Positions 1-11,300 of a DNA stretch of 64,000 nt are shown here, in pieces (the stretch's first letter is position 1; every line of letters begins with the position of its first letter). The position numbers were made by a program, and so were the translations under genes. The stretch spans positions 1-64,000 of the forward strand of contig CAADUJ010000008.1 in NCBI GenBank assembly GCA_900752195.1, in the 5' to 3' direction. The notes beneath the pieces were generated by a model. That model was given only the letters and a program-made list of their open reading frames with translations, was not told the origin of the DNA and did no database searches. The DNA is from an uncultured Negativicutes bacterium (GTDB taxonomy: Bacteria > Bacillota > Negativicutes > Veillonellales > Megasphaeraceae).

Positions 1-468
1 AACTTCCATTTCAACGAGTTCGATCAATTCAGGATCATCAACCTGGTCAGCTTTGTTGAGGTATACGACGATAGCCGGTACACCAACCTGACGAGCCAGG
101 AGGATGTGTTCACGAGTCTGCGGCATCGGGCCATCAGCTGCGGATACGACGAGGATAGCGCCGTCCATCTGAGCAGCACCGGTGATCATGTTCTTGACAT
201 AGTCAGCATGCCCCGGGCAGTCAACGTGTGCATAGTGGCGATTCGGCGTTTCGTATTCAACGTGTGCCGTGTTAATCGTAATACCACGTTCACGTTCTTC
301 CGGAGCCTTATCGATATCAGCATATGCTTCGAATTCAGCTTTGCAGCCTTCCGTTTCGGAAAGTACTTTCGTAATTGCTGCAGTCAAAGTCGTTTTACCA
401 TGGTCAACGTGACCGATGGTGCCAATGTTAACATGCGGTTTGGTTCTTTCAAAATGTTCTTTAGCCAT
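1..468 (-). CDS. tuf: Elongation factor Tu, N-terminal part (gene cut by window edge)
   Basis: The first 156 residues of EF-Tu, the GTPase that carries aminoacyl-tRNA to the ribosome. The ATG is at 468, preceded by GGAGGAA. The P-loop GHVDHGKTTL, switch II DCPGH and the start of the guanine-specificity motif NKAD are all visible; domains 2 and 3 lie left of base 1. It is the last gene of the str operon seen here, 34 bp downstream of fusA, the usual order rpsL-rpsG-fusA-tuf. Many related bacteria carry a second tuf copy; this cannot be judged from the window. Confidence 0.98.
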   Translation of the reverse strand, partial: MAKEHFERTKPHVNIGTIGHVDHGKTTLTAAITKVLSETEGCKAEFEAYADIDKAPEERERGITINTAHVEYETPNRHYAHVDCPGHADYVKNMITGAAQMDGAILVVSAADGPMPQTREHILLARQVGVPAIVVYLNKADQVDDPELIELVEMEV

Positions 469-502
469 TTGTCATTTCCTCCAATGAGTAAAAGTATAGG
501 TA

Positions 503-2587
503 TTAGCCTTTTTCACTGATGATCTTTTCTGCTACGTTCTTAGGAACTTCTTCGTAGTGGTCAAAAGTCATCGTGTAAACACCACGGCCCTGCGTCTTAG
601 AACGCAAATCCGTTGCATAGCCAAACATTTCTGCCAGCGGTACGAAGGCATTGATATGTTCTGCACCAGAGCGCATTTCCATGCCATCTACGCGGCCACG
701 GCGGGAGTTCAAGTCGCCAATGACGTCGCCCATGTATTCTTCAGGAACGACAACTTCGACTTTTGTATACGGTTCGAGGAGAACCGGGTCGGCTTTCTTA
801 GCACCATCTTTAAAGCCCATGGAACCAGCGATCTTGAAGGCCATTTCCGAGGAGTCAACTTCATGATAGGAGCCGTCATATACGACAACTTTGATGTCGA
901 CCATCGGGAAGCCAGCGAGTACGCCTGTTTCCATAGCTTCTTTGACACCTGCTTCGACGGAGCCGATGTATTCCTTAGGAATAGCGCCGCCAACAACTTC
1001 GTTGTCAAAGCTGTAACCTGCACCCTGTTCCTGCGGAATGAGGCGAAGCCAGCAGTCACCATACTGACCACGGCCACCAGACTGACGTTTGAAGAAGCCA
1101 CGGGATTCGACTTCTTTACGAATTGTTTCACGATATGCAACCTGGGGAGCACCGACGTTACAAGCGACTTTGAATTCGCGGGACATACGGTCGATGATGA
1201 TATCCAGGTGAAGTTCGCCCATGCCGGAGATGATGGTCTGACCTGTTTCAGCGTCTGTATGAACTTTGAAGGTTGGATCTTCTTCAGCAAGACGAGCGAG
1301 AGCAATACCCATTTTTTCCTGGTCAGCTTTGGTCTTCGGTTCTACGGCTACCGAGATAACTGGTTCAGGGAATTCCATTTTTTCCAGGATAATCGGGTTC
1401 TTTTCATCGCAAAGTGTATCGCCTGTCGTCGTATCTTTCAGACCTACGATACCGCCGATATCGCCGGTGTATGCGATGTCGACTTCTTCACGGTGGTTAG
1501 CATGCATCCGGAGGATACGGCCGATACGTTCTTTCTTACCCTTTGTAGAGTTGTATACATACGTACCAGACTGAAGTGTACCGGAATAAATGCGGAAGAA
1601 AGCGAGCTTACCGACGAAGGGATCGGCCATGATCTTGAATGCCAATGCCGAGAACGGAGCATCGTCAGAGGCTTCACGAGTTTCTTCTTCTTCTGTATCA
1701 GGGTTCGTGCCTTTTACAGGCGGGATGTCGAGCGGCGACGGCATGTAGTCGATGACAGCGTCGAGGAGCATCTGGATACCCTTATTCTTATAAGCAGAGC
1801 CGCACAGTACGGGGAACATCTTGTTCGTGCAGACGGCTTTACGAATAGCTGCTTTTAATTCGTCGATGGAGATTTCTTCTCCTTCGAGATATTTCATCAT
1901 GAGGTCTTCATCTGTATCGCAGATGGCTTCAACCATGATGTTATGATATTCTTCGGCTTCTTCTTTCATGTCGTCAGGAATGTCGACGATTTCGATTTCC
2001 TTACCGAGAGTATCATCATATATTTCGGCTTTCATCGTAATGAGGTCGATGATGCCTTTAAAATCTGCTTCAGCGCCGATAGGCAATTGAATAGCTACGG
2101 CGTTTGCCTGAAGGCGGTCTTTCATCATGTCAACACAATTCAGGAAGTTAGCACCTGTCGTATCCATCTTGTTGATGAAGGCGATACGCGGTACCTGATA
2201 GTGTTCAGCCTGACGCCATACCGTTTCAGACTGCGGTTCTACACCGCCCTTTGCAGAAAATACAGCAACAGAACCATCGAGAACGCGCAGAGAACGTTCA
2301 ACTTCTACTGTGAAGTCAACGTGCCCCGGAGTATCGATGATGTTGATACGATGCCCTTTCCAATGAGCTGTCGTTGCAGCAGACGTGATCGTAATACCAC
2401 GTTCCTGTTCCTGAGCCATCCAGTCCATGGTAGCAGCGCCATCATGAACTTCGCCGATTTTGTGAACACGGCCGGTATAGAAAAGGATACGTTCTGTTGT
2501 CGTGGTTTTACCAGCATCAATATGAGCCATGATGCCAATATTTCTAGTTTTTTCCAATGGAAATTCTCTACCCACGATTTTTTCCAC
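503..2587 (-). CDS. fusA: Elongation factor G
   Basis: Complete 694-residue EF-G, the ribosomal translocation GTPase, of normal family length. Near the N-terminus it has the P-loop AHIDAGKTTTTERIL, then DTPGHVDF and NKMD; the C-terminal part carries the EF-G domain IV/V sequence ending in DHYEEVPKNVAEKI. It sits between rpsG (21 bp gap) and tuf (34 bp gap) in a str operon. Several long open frames on the opposite strand are codon-bias shadows. Only one fusA copy is seen; a paralogue elsewhere cannot be excluded. Confidence 0.99.
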   Translation of the reverse strand: MEKIVGREFPLEKTRNIGIMAHIDAGKTTTTERILFYTGRVHKIGEVHDGAATMDWMAQEQERGITITSAATTAHWKGHRINIIDTPGHVDFTVEVERSLRVLDGSVAVFSAKGGVEPQSETVWRQAEHYQVPRIAFINKMDTTGANFLNCVDMMKDRLQANAVAIQLPIGAEADFKGIIDLITMKAEIYDDTLGKEIEIVDIPDDMKEEAEEYHNIMVEAICDTDEDLMMKYLEGEEISIDELKAAIRKAVCTNKMFPVLCGSAYKNKGIQMLLDAVIDYMPSPLDIPPVKGTNPDTEEEETREASDDAPFSALAFKIMADPFVGKLAFFRIYSGTLQSGTYVYNSTKGKKERIGRILRMHANHREEVDIAYTGDIGGIVGLKDTTTGDTLCDEKNPIILEKMEFPEPVISVAVEPKTKADQEKMGIALARLAEEDPTFKVHTDAETGQTIISGMGELHLDIIIDRMSREFKVACNVGAPQVAYRETIRKEVESRGFFKRQSGGRGQYGDCWLRLIPQEQGAGYSFDNEVVGGAIPKEYIGSVEAGVKEAMETGVLAGFPMVDIKVVVYDGSYHEVDSSEMAFKIAGSMGFKDGAKKADPVLLEPYTKVEVVVPEEYMGDVIGDLNSRRGRVDGMEMRSGAEHINAFVPLAEMFGYATDLRSKTQGRGVYTMTFDHYEEVPKNVAEKIISEKG

Positions 2588-2608
2588 TCCTCGTTTTCAA
2601 AGTTTAGA

Positions 2609-3079
2609 TTACCAGCGATAATGAGCGAAAGCTTTATTGGCTTCTGCCATCTTATGAGTATCTTCTTTCTTCTTTACAGCAGCGCCAGTATTGTTGAAAG
2701 CGTCCATCAATTCAGCAGCCAATTTTTCTTTCATCGTACGTTCGCCACGTTTGCGGGCATAGCCTACAGTCCATCGGATACCGAGGGACAGACGGCGGTC
2801 AGCACGTACTTCTACAGGCACCTGGTAGTTTGCACCACCTACACGGCGTGCACGTACTTCCAGGACAGGCATTACATTGTTGAGAGCCTGTTCAAAAACT
2901 TCCAGAGGTTCTTTATTCATTTTAGAACGGATAATATCAAATGCATCGTATACGATTGTTTCAGCGACGCCTTTTTTACCGTCCAACATAACTTTATTGA
3001 TGAAGCGTGTGACCAATTTGGAATGGTACACCGGATCCGGCAGCACATCACGCTTCGGCACGGGGCCTTTTCTTGGCAT
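2609..3079 (-). CDS. rpsG: 30S ribosomal protein S7
   Basis: A 156-residue S7, the assembly-initiating protein of the 30S head, of normal length. It starts MPRKGPVPKRDVLPDP and contains the conserved segment GGANYQVPVEVR and the C-terminal AHYRW. It lies 54 bp downstream of rpsL and 21 bp upstream of fusA in the str operon. In many bacteria S7 represses its own operon by binding the rpsL-rpsG junction; the short junction here (3080-3133) would be the place to look, but no clear structure was recognised by eye. Confidence 0.99.
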   Translation of the reverse strand: MPRKGPVPKRDVLPDPVYHSKLVTRFINKVMLDGKKGVAETIVYDAFDIIRSKMNKEPLEVFEQALNNVMPVLEVRARRVGGANYQVPVEVRADRRLSLGIRWTVGYARKRGERTMKEKLAAELMDAFNNTGAAVKKKEDTHKMAEANKAFAHYRW

Positions 3080-3133
3080 GTCTAATTCCTCCTTTTAGGT
3101 TAGGTGTGTGTCATCAAAATAGTGGGGTAAATC

Positions 3134-3505
3134 TTATTTACCTTTTTTAGCGCCGTATTTGGAACGGGACTGCTGGCGATCAGCTACGCCGGCTGTATCC
3201 AAAGCACCGCGAACGATGTGATAACGTACACCAGGAAGGTCCTTGACACGACCGCCTCTGATTAATACAACACTGTGTTCCTGTAAATTGTGACCAATGC
3301 CGGGAATATAAGCAGTTACTTCGATGGAGTTCGTCAAGCGGACACGAGCAACTTTACGCAGAGCCGAGTTAGGCTTTTTCGGTGTAGCTGTGTATACACG
3401 AGTGCAGACACCACGTTTCTGCGGGCAGTTTTTCAGAGCCGGAGCGGTAGATTTGTAAATAGCGCTCTGACGACCTTTACGAACCAATTGGTTTATGGTT
3501 GGCAT
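3134..3505 (-). CDS. rpsL: 30S ribosomal protein S12
   Basis: A 123-residue S12, the decoding-centre protein. The start chosen is the ATG at 3505 (MPTINQLVRKGR), with GGAGGTGC just upstream; the frame stays open for 18 more codons to 3559, but these are not S12-like. The streptomycin-determining loops appear wild type: TPKKPNSALRK and RVKDLPGVRYH both keep the lysine that is changed in resistant mutants. It is the second gene of the operon, between the L7Ae-like gene and rpsG. Confidence 0.98.
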   Translation of the reverse strand: MPTINQLVRKGRQSAIYKSTAPALKNCPQKRGVCTRVYTATPKKPNSALRKVARVRLTNSIEVTAYIPGIGHNLQEHSVVLIRGGRVKDLPGVRYHIVRGALDTAGVADRQQSRSKYGAKKGK

Positions 3506-3584
3506 ATGGGCACCTCCTCTCCAAACAATTAGATTTATAATGTAATCATCAACGGGCAAAGCCCAACAGATGATGTTACCAAAT

Positions 3585-3830
3585 TTAAACGAGCAGTCCC
3601 ATAGCCGCCGCGCCTACTTTTATGCGGCATGCCATGCCAAGCTCCACCATCGTATAAGACTGATCAACGGCTATACCGTGTTCGTTGGCATAGCGAATCA
3701 AGGGTGCTACGACAGCTTCATCGCAATCTGTTGCGACGAAGAGCTTCTGGACTTCGTTTCGTTTCATTGCTTTTAACGTCTGTTTGGCGCCGACGGTTTT
3801 CCTTGCGCTGCGAAATTCGTCTAAGCTCAC
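3585..3830 (-). CDS. L7Ae-like K-turn RNA-binding ribosomal protein
   Basis: An 81-residue member of the L7Ae/L30e/YbxF family, small proteins that bind kink-turn RNA. Visible family features are the central NEVQKLFVATDCDEAVV strand-loop and PLIRYANEHGI. The start is GTG at 3830 with AAGGAGTG seven bases upstream; a nearer ATG lies in another frame. It is the first gene of the str operon, directly after the promoter at 3889-3917. In Bacillus the homologue (YbxF) sits in the same place. Its exact function is not settled. Confidence 0.9.
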   Translation of the reverse strand: MSLDEFRSARKTVGAKQTLKAMKRNEVQKLFVATDCDEAVVAPLIRYANEHGIAVDQSYTMVELGMACRIKVGAAAMGLLV

Positions 3831-3888
3831 GAAACATCACTCCTTAAACCTTGCTTTGGACGCAATGTGACCATTGCGACACTTAGAT

Positions 3889-3917
3889 ATTCTATCATCA
3901 CGACTATTCTATGTCAA
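3889..3917 (-). promoter_or_regulatory. Sigma-A type promoter of the str operon
   Basis: On the minus strand TTGACA (3912-3917), a 17-base spacer and TAGAAT (3889-3894), about 50 bases upstream of the GTG of the L7Ae-like gene and downstream of the rpoC terminator. A perfect -35 box and optimal spacing. Confidence 0.88.
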
Positions 3918-4032
3918 TGGATTTTTCGTAAAATAGGCCATTTATTATTACACCGTCCCTAGCGTTTCTTTTTCATTCTTCCCGATAGGAACCATGGTAA
4001 CTATGATGTCAGTTCCATTTTAAATGGACTGC

Positions 4033-4062
4033 AAAAAAGCGCTGCCCATGCAGCGCTTTTTT
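4033..4062 (-). terminator. Rho-independent terminator after rpoC
   Basis: A 13-bp perfect stem (GCGCTGC core flanked by A6/T6) with a CCAT loop, 32 bases after the rpoC stop. The U-run belongs to the stem on both strands, so it could also work in the other orientation. Confidence 0.92.
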
Positions 4063-4093
4063 GTGATTCCATTATATAGCTAAAGCGTAATGC

Positions 4094-7000
4094 TTATGCT
4101 TCTTGTGGAGGATCTACAGGATTGCCGTTTTCATCTTCGTAATCGACAACAGGCGGAACTGTCTTGACGACCTTCACCTTGCGATAGCGGCTCATGCCCG
4201 TACCTGCAGGGATGAGTTTACCGATGATAACGTTTTCCTTGAGACCCAGGAGCGGATCGACTTTCCCTTTAATAGCAGCATCGGTAAGGACACGTGTCGT
4301 TTCCTGGAAGGAAGCTGCCGAGAGGAACGATTCCGTTGCCAACGCAGCCTTAGTAATACCCATGAGGACCGGTTTGCCGAGAGCCTGTTTACCATTTGCC
4401 TGGGCAATGCGATTGTTCTGATCTTCAAACAGGTTGACATCAATATAATCGCCCGGCAAGAGATCGGCATCGCCAGGATCTTCAATCTTGATTTTCCGGA
4501 GCATCTGCCGGACGATGACTTCAATGTGTTTATCGTTGATTTCAACACCTTGAGATTTGTATACCTTCTGTACTTCGTATACGAGGTACCGCTGTGTTGC
4601 ATCTACGCCTAAGATGCGCAGAATGTCATGCGGGTTGATGGACCCTGCCGTAATGCGGTCGCCCTTTTCAACTGTATCGCCTTCATGGACGACAAGGTGA
4701 GAGCCGTAGGGGATAGTATAGCTACATTCTTCACCATCAGAGTTGACGACGTGGACGATGTTGATATCATGATGATCTTCTTTTTCCGTAATCGAAACGA
4801 CACCGGAAATTTCCGTGACGATAGCATTGCCCTTTGGCTTACGCGCTTCAAACAATTCTTCGACACGAGGAAGACCCTGTGTAATATCACCAGCCGATGC
4901 GACACCGCCAGTATGGAATGTACGCATTGTCAACTGTGTGCCCGGTTCGCCGATGGACTGGGCGGCAATGGTACCGACAGATTCACCGACATTGACTTTA
5001 CCGCCTGTACCGAGGTCGCGGCCATAACATTTAGCACAAACGCCATAGCGGCTGCGGCAGGTAAGGACGCTGCGAATCTTAACTTTGTCGTAATATTTAA
5101 CAACTTCCTTGGCCTTGTCTTCCATGATTTCTTCGTTGAGAGGAACAATGACTTCGCCTGTATCCTTATTGATCAGCGTTTCTGCTGCCGTACGTCCGAC
5201 GATACGATCTTCCAGCGGTTCGATGATGCCATTGCCTTCGACAATAGCTGTGACATAGACACCACGGATGTCATTGTTGCGGACTTTGACTTCCGTTACA
5301 TCGCTATTCAAGATACGTTCAATTGCATCTTCTGTAAGCGGTGCGCCTTTCGGGCAGATTTCCTTGCCCGTCGAATCGATAACGGCCGTTTCAATGGTCT
5401 TACCGAGCATATTATGAATCATCGCTTCCCGGAGAGATGCGCGGATGCTTTCTTCCGGTGCTCCAAGATATACGTTTTCAATGACATTCGTATGGTTCAT
5501 ATCGTCATTGATATCCATCTGGCTGCCATGGAGAGACAGCTTCGGAACTTTGTGTTCGACAAGGACATCAAGATCGTCCGTCGTAAGGATGTGATTTTCC
5601 GGCAATACGACTTCGCCTGTACCTTCATCGACAATATCCTTCGCCAGGACACGACCAATGAGTTTATCAGCCAGAAGGGTTACGGCCTGACGGCACGAAC
5701 CTGCCAGACGAGCCCGTTCACGGATGAGGTCGATACCGAACACATCGCAATCGTCTTCGCGGACGATGACGTCTTGCGACACGTCGACGAGACGACGAGT
5801 AAGGTACCCCGAGTCAGCTGTACGCAGTGCCGTATCGGCCAGGCCTTTACGAGCACCATGGGAAGAGGTGAAGTAATCCAATACGGACAAACCTTCACGG
5901 AAGTTGGCTTTGATCGGCAAGTCGATGATACGACCTGACGGGTCAGCCATCAAGCCACGCATACCGGCAACCTGACGAATCTGCTGTTTATTACCACGGG
6001 CACCGGAATCAGCCATCATAAAGATGGAATTGAACGGATCCATATTATCCATCATGACTTCTGTAACGTCATCTGTTGCCTTTTCCCAAATAGCACAAGT
6101 CTGACGGTACCGTTCATCTTCAGTAATGAGACCGCGGAGATACATTTTGCTTACATTCTGTACACGCTTGTCAGCGGCATTCAGGATATCCCATTTTTCT
6201 TCCGGAATCTGAATATCCGAAATGGCGATGGACATACCAGCCTGACGAGCATAGTGATAGCCGATGGCTTTGATGCGGTCAAGAAGAGCCGCCGTCTTCG
6301 TATTGCCTACGAGGTGGAAGCATGCATCGACAAGCTTGCCGATTTGTTTTTTGCTCATGAGGACACCGAGGCAATCGACATCGACATATTCCTTATCTTT
6401 CTTGAACGCTTCAACAGCGTCCTTATCGATTTTACGGCTTGGCAATGGACGAACACTGAGAAGGTCGACGCCAAACTCGTCTTTCAATGCCGTAAAGCCA
6501 TAATCAGCAATGCGGCCATCTTCCTGTTTGATCTTAACGAAGTGGGTCGAATCAATCAAGCCGTTTTCATAGGCAAAGAGCGCATCATGCGGATCTGTAA
6601 AGACCATGACTTTATCCGTATGATAGAGGCGGAGTGGTTTGTAGAGCTGATAGTTATACAGCAGCTTGCCTGCCGTCGTTTCGATGAGTCCCTTTTCGGG
6701 GATACGCACTTTGATGAGCGCTTCGATTTCGATAGCTTTGGCATCGTATGCCAGCATGACTTCATCATAGCTAGAAAATATCTTGCCTTCACCGACAGCA
6801 CCCGGTTTGACGAGGGTCAGATAATACGCACCTAATACCATATCCTGCGTCGGTACGGCAACTGGTTTGCCATCCTTCGGAGCCAGGATGTTGTGTGCCG
6901 AAAGCATCAACGTCCGAGCTTCCGACTGGGCTTCTACGGAAAGGGGCAGATGGCAAGCCATCTGGTCACCATCAAAGTCCGCATTGAACGCCGTACAAAC

Positions 7001-8323
7001 GAGCGGATGAAGTTTAATAGCCCGGCCTTCCCAGAGAATCGGTTCGAAAGCCTGGATACCTAAACGGTGAAGCGTCGGAGCACGGTTCAAGAGAACAGGA
7101 TGTTCTTTGATGACGTCTTCCAAAACGTCCCATACTTCGTTGGTTACGCGTTCTACCTTTTTCTTTGCATTTTTAATGTTGGTGGCAATGCCTTTTTCAA
7201 CAAGCTTTTTCATGACGAAAGGCTTGAAGAGTTCCAATGCCATTTCCTTCGGCAAGCCGCACTGATGCATCTTCAATTCCGGTCCGACAACGATAACGGA
7301 ACGGCCAGAATAGTCGACACGTTTACCAAGCAAGTTCTGACGGAAACGGCCCTGTTTCCCTTTGAGCATATCTGAAAGGGATTTGAGCGGACGATTGCCT
7401 GGCCCTGTAACAGGACGACCGCGACGGCCATTATCGATGAGCGAGTCGACGGCTTCCTGGAGCATACGTTTTTCATTACGTACGATGATATCTGGTGCGC
7501 CCAATTCGATGAGGCGGGCCAGACGGTTGTTACGGTTGATGACACGGCGATAGAGGTCGTTCAAATCAGACGTAGCAAACCGGCCGCCATCGAGCTGTAC
7601 CATCGGACGCAGTTCCGGCGGAATGACCGGAATGACATCCATGATCATCCATTCCGGTTTGTTGCCAGAGTGGCGGAACGCTTCTACCACTTCCAGACGG
7701 CGGATAGCGCGGACCCGGCGCTGGCCAGAGGAATCTCGGAGTTCTGCTCGCAACTCTTTATCGAGCTGTTCCAGGTCGAGTTCCTGAAGGAGTTCTTTTA
7801 CAGCAGCAGCACCCATACCGGCACGGAACTTGCCCGGATACATACCTTCATACTGACGAAATTCCATTTCCGTCAGAAGCTGTTTCTTTTGCAGCGGCGT
7901 ATCGCCCGGATCAAGGACGATATACGATGCAAAATACAGTACCTTTTCCAAAGACCGCGGCGATACATCGAGAATCAAGCCCATGCGGCTCGGAATCCCT
8001 TTGAAATACCAAATATGGGAGACCGGTGTAGCCAGCTTGATGTGCCCCATCCGTTCGCGACGGACTTTCGCCCGTGTAACTTCGACACCGCAGCGGTCGC
8101 AGACGACACCTTTATAACGTATACGCTTATATTTACCGCAGTGGCATTCCCAGTCCTTCGTAGGCCCGAAAATGCGTTCACAGAACAAGCCATCTCGTTC
8201 CGGTTTCAACGTACGGTAGTTAATGGTTTCCGGCTTCTTTACTTCGCCGTGGGACCATTCCAGTATCTTTTCCGGTGATGCCAGACCAATCCGCATCGAA
8301 TCAAATTCGTTCACATCCAGCAC
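4094..8323 (-). CDS. rpoC: DNA-directed RNA polymerase subunit beta'
   Basis: Complete 1409-residue beta' subunit. It shows the N-terminal zinc site CHCGKYKRIRYKGVVCDRCG, the catalytic magnesium motif NADFDGDQMA and the second zinc site with CRSRYGVCAKC near the C-terminal third. It begins 35 bp after the rpoB stop and is the last gene of a two-gene operon closed by a strong hairpin. Length is somewhat above the Bacillus protein (about 1200 residues), typical of Negativicutes and other lineages with small insertions. No disruption seen. Confidence 0.99.
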   Translation of the reverse strand: MLDVNEFDSMRIGLASPEKILEWSHGEVKKPETINYRTLKPERDGLFCERIFGPTKDWECHCGKYKRIRYKGVVCDRCGVEVTRAKVRRERMGHIKLATPVSHIWYFKGIPSRMGLILDVSPRSLEKVLYFASYIVLDPGDTPLQKKQLLTEMEFRQYEGMYPGKFRAGMGAAAVKELLQELDLEQLDKELRAELRDSSGQRRVRAIRRLEVVEAFRHSGNKPEWMIMDVIPVIPPELRPMVQLDGGRFATSDLNDLYRRVINRNNRLARLIELGAPDIIVRNEKRMLQEAVDSLIDNGRRGRPVTGPGNRPLKSLSDMLKGKQGRFRQNLLGKRVDYSGRSVIVVGPELKMHQCGLPKEMALELFKPFVMKKLVEKGIATNIKNAKKKVERVTNEVWDVLEDVIKEHPVLLNRAPTLHRLGIQAFEPILWEGRAIKLHPLVCTAFNADFDGDQMACHLPLSVEAQSEARTLMLSAHNILAPKDGKPVAVPTQDMVLGAYYLTLVKPGAVGEGKIFSSYDEVMLAYDAKAIEIEALIKVRIPEKGLIETTAGKLLYNYQLYKPLRLYHTDKVMVFTDPHDALFAYENGLIDSTHFVKIKQEDGRIADYGFTALKDEFGVDLLSVRPLPSRKIDKDAVEAFKKDKEYVDVDCLGVLMSKKQIGKLVDACFHLVGNTKTAALLDRIKAIGYHYARQAGMSIAISDIQIPEEKWDILNAADKRVQNVSKMYLRGLITEDERYRQTCAIWEKATDDVTEVMMDNMDPFNSIFMMADSGARGNKQQIRQVAGMRGLMADPSGRIIDLPIKANFREGLSVLDYFTSSHGARKGLADTALRTADSGYLTRRLVDVSQDVIVREDDCDVFGIDLIRERARLAGSCRQAVTLLADKLIGRVLAKDIVDEGTGEVVLPENHILTTDDLDVLVEHKVPKLSLHGSQMDINDDMNHTNVIENVYLGAPEESIRASLREAMIHNMLGKTIETAVIDSTGKEICPKGAPLTEDAIERILNSDVTEVKVRNNDIRGVYVTAIVEGNGIIEPLEDRIVGRTAAETLINKDTGEVIVPLNEEIMEDKAKEVVKYYDKVKIRSVLTCRSRYGVCAKCYGRDLGTGGKVNVGESVGTIAAQSIGEPGTQLTMRTFHTGGVASAGDITQGLPRVEELFEARKPKGNAIVTEISGVVSITEKEDHHDINIVHVVNSDGEECSYTIPYGSHLVVHEGDTVEKGDRITAGSINPHDILRILGVDATQRYLVYEVQKVYKSQGVEINDKHIEVIVRQMLRKIKIEDPGDADLLPGDYIDVNLFEDQNNRIAQANGKQALGKPVLMGITKAALATESFLSAASFQETTRVLTDAAIKGKVDPLLGLKENVIIGKLIPAGTGMSRYRKVKVVKTVPPVVDYEDENGNPVDPPQEA

Positions 8324-8358
8324 AAATACCGCTCCCTTCTATATCTATACTCATAGTC

Positions 8359-11300
8359 TTATTCTTCATTATCCGTCATATCGTCAGACTGGCCAGGAAT
8401 TGTTTCATAGGTCATACTGCTCATGATGTCATCTTCTTCACCGGCATCGACGTATTCGTCATCGCCATTGTCATCCGTATCGCTTGCCGCTTTTTCCTGC
8501 GGAACGCCTGCAGAAGCCGTGTTCGTTTCTTCCATGACATCACGGATTTCATCTTGCTGGCTCTGATCTTGTTCGATTTCATCTTCGTCATCCAATTCCT
8601 TGATGACAACTTCTTCGCCATCTTCATTGAGAATCTGGACATCAAGACCAATAGCCTGCAATTCCTTTAAGAGGACCTTGAACGATTCCGGTACACCCGG
8701 TTCAGGAATATTTTCGCCTTTGACGATCTTTTCATATGCCTTGACACGGCCTACAACATCGTCAGATTTTACTGTCAGCATTTCCTGCAACGTATAGGCT
8801 GCACCATATGCTTCCAGTGCCCAAACTTCCATTTCCCCGAAACGCTGGCCGCCAAACTGGGCTTTACCGCCGAGAGGCTGCTGTGTAACCAGGGAGTACG
8901 GGCCGGTAGAACGAGCATGGATCTTGTCATCTACCAGGTGATGGAGTTTGAGGAAGTATGTATAGCCAACGGTGACACGACGATCGAAGGGTTCGCCTGT
9001 ACGGCCATCATAGAGGATCGTCTTGCCGTCTTCCGGCAGGCCGACGATCTTCAACGCTTCAAAGACATCTTCTGCATGAGCGCCATCGAAGACCGGTGTG
9101 GCAATATGGATGCCCGCCGTATCCGGCTTCGGCATGCCATATGCATCATAATCATATCCGGCATCGCGGAGCTTCTGTTCTAATGTCGGATCCATCTGTT
9201 TAATCTTAAGCCCTAATTCGTGCATAGCCCAGCCGAGGTGTGTTTCCAAGACCTGACCGATATTCATACGGGACGGTACGCCTAACGGATTCAACACAAT
9301 CTGGACCGGCGTGCCATCTGGTAAGAACGGCATATCTTCCTGACGCATAACGCGGGAGACGACACCTTTGTTACCATGACGACCAGACATCTTATCGCCT
9401 TCGTGGATTTTACGTTTCTGTGCGATGTACACTCGGACGAGGCGGTTGACGCCAGGTGGCAGTTCATCGTTGTTTTCACGCGAAAAGACGCGGACATCGA
9501 CAATCTTACCCGATTCACCATGCGGAACGCGCAGGGACGTATCCCGTACTTCCCGTTCCTTATCACCGAAAATAGCCCGCAAGAGTCGTTCTTCCGGCGT
9601 CAGTTCTGTTTCGCCTTTCGGCGTAACTTTACCGACGAGAACATCGCCAGGGAATACGTCAGCACCGACCATGATGATACCTTCTTCATCGAGGTTTTTC
9701 GTGCTGTCTTCGCTGACATTCGGGATTTCGCGTGTAATTTCTTCAGAGCCGAGCTTCGTATCACGGGCATCGCATTCATATTCTTCGATATGGATGGATG
9801 TATACAAGTCGTTCTTCGGCAAATCTTCACTCAACAGAACGGCGTCTTCGTAGTTATAACCTTCCCAAGGCATGTAAGCGACGAGGATATTATAGCCTAA
9901 TGCCAATTCACCACCGTCAGTTGCCATGCCATCAGCCAGTACCTGACCTTCTTCTACTTTATCGCCTTTAAAGACGAGAGGCCGCTGGTTGATGCAAGTA
10001 CTCTGGTTAGAACGAACGAACTTGATGAGACGATAGCTGTCATGCGAACCCGATTCCGTCGTCACGACGATTTCATCGCCTGTTACACGGGTAACGGTGC
10101 CGGCGTGTTTTGCCAGTATGCAGACGCCAGAGTCACAGGCAGCCTTATATTCCATGCCCGTGCCGACGAGCGGAGCCTGTGTACGAAGCAGAGGTACAGC
10201 CTGACGTTGCATGTTCGCACCCATCAGGGCACGGTTGGCGTCATCGTTTTCCAGGAACGGAATCATAGAAGTACCGACAGAAACAACTTCCTTCGGCGAT
10301 ACGTCCATGAAGTCGACGCGGGCTGCCTGGAATTCACGTGTGTCTTCGCCATGACGGCAGGCAACACGTTCATTGACGAAATGGCCGTCTTCTGTCAACG
10401 GTTCATTCGCCTGCGCGATGATGTACTGTTCTTCTTCATCAGCGGTAATATAATGAACATCGTTTGTAACGATATGCGTTTCTTTATCGACACGGCGATA
10501 CGGTGCTTCAATGAAGCCGAATTCATTGACCTTACCGTAGCAGGCCAACGACGAAATCAAGCCGATATTCGGACCTTCAGGTGTTTCTACCGGGCACATA
10601 CGACCATAGTGAGAATGGTGAACGTCTCGAACTTCAAACCCTGCACGTTCACGGGACAAGCCGCCAGGTCCTAACGCCGAAAGACGACGTTTATGTGTAA
10701 GTTCAGCCAACGGGTTCGTCTGGTCCATGAACTGGGACAACTGGCTGGAACCAAAGAATTCTTTAATTGCTGCTACGACAGGACGGATATTGATGAGCAC
10801 TTGCGGCGTAATCTGTTCCGTATCCTGCACGGTCATGCGTTCGCGAACGACACGTTCCATTCGGGTAAGACCGATGCGGAACTGGTTTTGCAAGAGTTCG
10901 CCAACGCAGCGGAGACGACGGTTGCCTAAATGGTCGATATCATCGACATTTCCAAAACCGTCCATGAGATTGAGGAGATAATCGATGTTGGCGATGATAT
11001 CTTCCCGTGTCAGCGTGCGATGATCATAGGGCAGATTGCTGTTGTTGCAGATGACCTTATATACAGATCCGTCCGGCTTTTCGACAAAGGCGCAAACCAT
11101 GCCTTCACCTGAAAAGACGCCACTATCTTTGATTTTCTGCACTTCAGAAGCGCCGATTTGCGTATGTGCGTCTACGACGACTTCCCCAGTTTCGGGATTG
11201 ACAATTGGTTCGTGCAGTGTCAAGCCGAAAAGACGGCGTTCCCAGCCGAGCTTCTTACCGGCCTTATAACGGCCTACGCGGGCCATATCATACCGACGAG

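Noticed and set aside
557..5938. Long plus-strand frames (430 codons or more) opposite fusA and rpoC
   Set aside because: They mirror highly expressed genes with biased codons; the translations are low in normal protein pattern and have no ribosome sites.
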